A DNA stretch of 9,650 nt. It comes from CAKSFT01 sp045544615. Lineage in GTDB: Bacteria > Bacillota > Clostridia > UBA1381. The DNA is taken from contig JAZPZI010000011.1 of NCBI GenBank assembly GCA_045544615.1, positions 1 to 9,650 on the forward strand, read 5' to 3'. Under the pieces are notes generated by a model, which had not been told where the DNA came from, did not search any database, and was given only the letters and a program-made list of their open reading frames with translations. Numbering within the stretch: position 1 is the stretch's first letter; each line of letters starts with the position of its first letter. Position numbers and translations under genes: made by a program. This document shows positions 6,801-9,650 of the stretch, one piece after another.

Positions 6801-8219
6801 TCATTTTGCCTCGGATATTTTTTGTTCAAATTTATTCTTTGGTATGTTTGTCATAACCGGAGTTGGATATTCACCATCAAAACAAGCACTGCAATAATCT
6901 GTGCTTTCAATCAAATCTCCGAGTTTTTCTTTTGGCAAATATCCCAGGCTGTCTGCACCAATCATTTCGGCTATTTCCGGAATTGTATATTTACAGGCTA
7001 TCAGATGTTCTTCGGAATCTATATCCGTTCCGTAATAGCACGGATGGAGAAACGGCGGAGCGGAAATCCTCATGTGTATCTCTTTCGCTCCTGCATCTCG
7101 AAGAAGCTTTACTATTCTTCCGCTTGTAGTACCTCTTACAATAGAATCATCGACCAAAACAACTCGCTTTCCCGACACAGTTTCTTCAACTGCACTCAGC
7201 TTTATTTTAACTTGGTCAACTCTTGTTTCCTGTCCCGGCGAGATGAAAGTTCTGCCGATATATTTATTCTTTATAAGACCGATACCATACGGAATTCCTG
7301 ATTTTTCAGAAAAACCTAATGCTGCATCCAACCCCGAATCAGGAACACCAATTACAACATCTGCATCAACAGGATGACACTCAGCTAAGATATGTCCGGC
7401 TTTCTTTCGTGCTTTGTGAACTGATACGCCGTCTATCTTGGAATCCGGCCTTGCAAAATAAATATATTCAAAAATACAGGTCTTCTTTGTTTTTGTACTG
7501 CAATGCTCTTTTCGGGACTCTATACCGCTTTTTGAAAACACAAGAATTTCTCCGGGCAACAAATCTCTGATAAATTCTGCACCAACAGCTGATAATGCAC
7601 AGCTTTCAGAAGCAATAACATAAGTACCATCACTTATTTTTCCGTAGCACAGCGGTCTGAATCCATAAGGATCACGACAGGCAATCATTTTTGCAGGTGA
7701 CATAACCACAAGTGAGTATGCACCGCAGAGTATATTCATGCTTCGGCTTACTGCTTCTTCAATTGATGGTGCATTTAACCTTTCCTTTGTTATGATATAT
7801 GCAATCGTTTCAGTATCGCTTGTTGTATGAAATATTGCCCCTGTAAGTTCAAGCTTGTTTCTGAGTTCATAAGCATTTGACAGATTTCCATTGTGTGCAA
7901 TCGCCATTTTTCCTTTCTGGTGATTCACCTCAATCGGCTGACAGTTTTTCCTGCTCGAACCTCCTGTTGTTCCGTATCTTACATGACCGACCGCCATATT
8001 TCCCTTAGGAAAATCACGAAGTTTCGATCCGCCAAACACTTCACCGACTAGTCCTATATCCTTATGTGAATAAAATAATCCGTCATCATTTACTACAATG
8101 CCGCATGCTTCCTGACCTCTGTGCTGCAGAGCATATAACCCATAATACACAAGATCAGAAACATTGGTTTGTGCAGAAGAAAAAACGCCGAATACTCCGC
8201 ATTCTTCATGTATAGACAT
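6801..8219 (-). CDS. purF: Amidophosphoribosyltransferase, [4Fe-4S] type
   Basis: First committed enzyme of purine synthesis: PRPP plus glutamine gives 5-phosphoribosylamine. It has 472 residues, close to the B. subtilis enzyme. The protein begins MSIHEECGVFGVF. Cys7 is the predicted glutaminase nucleophile, exposed after removal of a six-residue propeptide; B. subtilis has eleven residues ending in the same Glu-Glu. Other glutaminase motifs are HVRYGTTGG (79-87), AHNGNL (108-113) and TTSDTE (132-137). The PRPP loop VVLVDDSIVRGTTS is at 353-366. Cys248, Cys394, Cys443 and Cys446 (KTCIFEYIYF, HPCYYG, YCSACF) match the four Fe-S ligands of the B. subtilis class, which suggests an oxygen-sensitive enzyme. 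A Shine-Dalgarno AGAGGAG at 8229-8235 lies 9 nt before the ATG, and the ATG shares one base with the pyrG stop. Allosteric inhibition by purine nucleotides is known for the family, not shown here. Confidence 0.97.
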   Translation of the reverse strand: MSIHEECGVFGVFSSAQTNVSDLVYYGLYALQHRGQEACGIVVNDDGLFYSHKDIGLVGEVFGGSKLRDFPKGNMAVGHVRYGTTGGSSRKNCQPIEVNHQKGKMAIAHNGNLSNAYELRNKLELTGAIFHTTSDTETIAYIITKERLNAPSIEEAVSRSMNILCGAYSLVVMSPAKMIACRDPYGFRPLCYGKISDGTYVIASESCALSAVGAEFIRDLLPGEILVFSKSGIESRKEHCSTKTKKTCIFEYIYFARPDSKIDGVSVHKARKKAGHILAECHPVDADVVIGVPDSGLDAALGFSEKSGIPYGIGLIKNKYIGRTFISPGQETRVDQVKIKLSAVEETVSGKRVVLVDDSIVRGTTSGRIVKLLRDAGAKEIHMRISAPPFLHPCYYGTDIDSEEHLIACKYTIPEIAEMIGADSLGYLPKEKLGDLIESTDYCSACFDGEYPTPVMTNIPKNKFEQKISEAK

Positions 8220-9650
8220 TACTTCACACTCCTCTCAAATGCCGCTCCGATGAAGCCACAGAAAAGAGGATGTGCCTTATTGGGACGGCTCTTAAATTCG
8301 GGATGATACTGAACGCCGACATGGAATGGTCTTTTTGTAATTTCAACTGTTTCTACAAGTCTGCCGTCAGGTGAAGTTCCGCTAAGTGTAAGTCCTTTAC
8401 CTTCAAGTATATCTCTGTATTCATTATTAAATTCATAGCGATGTCTGTGTCTTTCTGAAATCGAAGTTTCACCATAGCAACGCTCCATTGTTGTATCAGG
8501 CTTAATTTCGCAGGGATATGCACCCAACCTCAATGTGCCACCCTTATCTATATCATCGCTCTGACCGGGCATAAAATCTATTACTTTATGCTTACACTGC
8601 TCATCAAACTCACCAGAGTTTGCATCGGTTATGCCGCAGACATTTCTTGCATATTCAATAACTGCAATCTGCATACCGAGACAAATTCCGAAATATGGAA
8701 TTTCCTTTTCTCTCGCATATTTTGCGGCAAGAATCATACCTTCAATTCCACGATTGCCAAATCCGCCCGGAACTAAAATTCCGTCAAGACCGCAAAGCTT
8801 TTCTTCGTAATTGTCATTTGTAATTTCTTCCGAGTCAATCCACTTGATATCAATGTGAGTATTATGGAAATAACCCGCATGGCGAAGTGCTTCCGCCACA
8901 GAAAGGTACGCATCGTGAAGTCCGACATATTTTCCTACAAGACCGATATTAACATTGTGTTCTCTTGTCTTTATACGCTCGACCATCTGACTCCACTCGG
9001 TTAAGTCAGGTTTCGGAGCATCTATTCCAAGTTCTCTGCACACAACCGCCGAGAAGTTTGATTTTTCAAGCATAAGAGGTGCTTCATAAAGGTTTGGAAG
9101 CGTAATGTTTTCAATAACACAATCAGGCTTTACATTGCAAAATAGTGAAATTTTCTTGAAAATGGATTCATCCAGAGGTTCATCACAGCGCAAAACCACA
9201 ATATTGGGGTTAATGCCCATTCCTTGCAGTTCCTTTACCGAATGCTGTGTCGGCTTGGATTTATGTTCGTTGGAACCGCGAAGGAAAGGAACTAATGTAA
9301 CATGAATAAACAGACTGTTTTCCCTGCCGACCTCTATGGAAATCTGACGGATCGCTTCAAGAAACGGCTGCGATTCAATATCGCCGATAGTTCCACCGAT
9401 TTCTGTAATTACCACATCTGCATCTGTCTTCTTGCCGACACTGTAAACAAATTCTTTAATTTCGTTTGTAATATGAGGGATTACCTGAACTGTTGAGCCT
9501 AAGTATTCGCCGCGGCGTTCTTTATTGAGTACATTCCAGTAAACCTTTCCTGTGGTAAGATTGGAATATTTGTTAAGGTTTTCATCAATAAATCTTTCAT
9601 AATGTCCAAGGTCAAGGTCGGTTTCTGCACCATCTTCGGTTACATATACT
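8219..9650 (-). CDS. pyrG: CTP synthase (glutamine-hydrolysing), 5' end cut by the window
   Basis: Converts UTP, ATP and glutamine to CTP in the cytoplasm; last step of de novo CTP synthesis. The reading frame is open from the right edge: 476 residues are visible, beginning VYVTEDGAETDLDLGHYERF, a hallmark of the N-terminal synthetase domain. By comparison with the E. coli enzyme (545 residues) about 58-60 residues, including the nucleotide P-loop, lie outside the window. Also seen are the Mg/ATP segment EIGGTIGDIES, the UTP/CTP-binding motif as KSKPTQHSVK (commonly KTKPTQ), and a C-terminal class I glutaminase domain with GICLGMQ (nucleophile Cys at visible residue 323) and QYHPEF (His 449, Glu 451). 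An internal GTG at 9415 sits inside conserved sequence and is not the start. The TAA stop shares one base with the purF ATG (TAATG), so the two genes are probably translationally coupled. Confidence 0.97.
   Translation of the reverse strand, partial: VYVTEDGAETDLDLGHYERFIDENLNKYSNLTTGKVYWNVLNKERRGEYLGSTVQVIPHITNEIKEFVYSVGKKTDADVVITEIGGTIGDIESQPFLEAIRQISIEVGRENSLFIHVTLVPFLRGSNEHKSKPTQHSVKELQGMGINPNIVVLRCDEPLDESIFKKISLFCNVKPDCVIENITLPNLYEAPLMLEKSNFSAVVCRELGIDAPKPDLTEWSQMVERIKTREHNVNIGLVGKYVGLHDAYLSVAEALRHAGYFHNTHIDIKWIDSEEITNDNYEEKLCGLDGILVPGGFGNRGIEGMILAAKYAREKEIPYFGICLGMQIAVIEYARNVCGITDANSGEFDEQCKHKVIDFMPGQSDDIDKGGTLRLGAYPCEIKPDTTMERCYGETSISERHRHRYEFNNEYRDILEGKGLTLSGTSPDGRLVETVEITKRPFHVGVQYHPEFKSRPNKAHPLFCGFIGAAFERSVK

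Noticed and set aside
6822..7301. 159-codon plus-strand open frame opposite purF
   Set aside because: It lies wholly inside well-conserved purF, has no recognisable domain or ribosome site, and reads as low-complexity shadow sequence.
9413..9415. GTG at 9415 as the pyrG start
   Set aside because: The frame is open and encodes conserved PyrG sequence all the way to the right edge, so the true start is outside the window.

Overview
The window is a densely packed stretch of one bacterial operon with every gene on the minus strand. Transcription runs from the right edge to the left edge, and both edge genes are cut. In transcription order it holds pyrG (5' end missing), purF, carA, carB, a 37-codon small membrane-protein gene, dapF, dapL and nadE (3' end missing). 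There are no RNA genes, mobile elements, repeats or CRISPR arrays, no convincing internal promoter or terminator, and no gene-free stretch near 300 bases.

The organism is most likely an anaerobic Gram-positive of the Clostridia, possibly Ruminococcaceae or Oscillospirales. The reasons are AT-leaning sequence with strong AGGAGG-type ribosome sites, a PurF of the [4Fe-4S]/propeptide type, lysine/diaminopimelate synthesis through the aminotransferase DapL, and an ammonia-type single-domain NadE. The genus cannot be fixed from the sequence.

Right part (about 5688-9650): PyrG, PurF and CarA are three glutamine amidotransferases. They deliver glutamine amide nitrogen into CTP, phosphoribosylamine (the first step of purine synthesis) and carbamoyl phosphate. 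CarB, the large synthetase subunit, follows CarA with an 8-nt overlap.

Left part (1-2516): after carB the only slightly looser junction contains a well-supported small gene for a one-helix membrane protein. It is coupled to carB upstream and to dapF downstream. DapL (tetrahydrodipicolinate to LL-DAP) and DapF (LL- to meso-DAP) are consecutive steps toward peptidoglycan DAP and lysine. NadE amidates nicotinate adenine dinucleotide to NAD.

All of these pathways draw on glutamine, glutamate or ammonia. The cluster therefore reads as a nitrogen-assimilation operon rather than a pyrimidine or purine operon. That grouping is an inference from gene content; the controlling promoter lies beyond the right edge.
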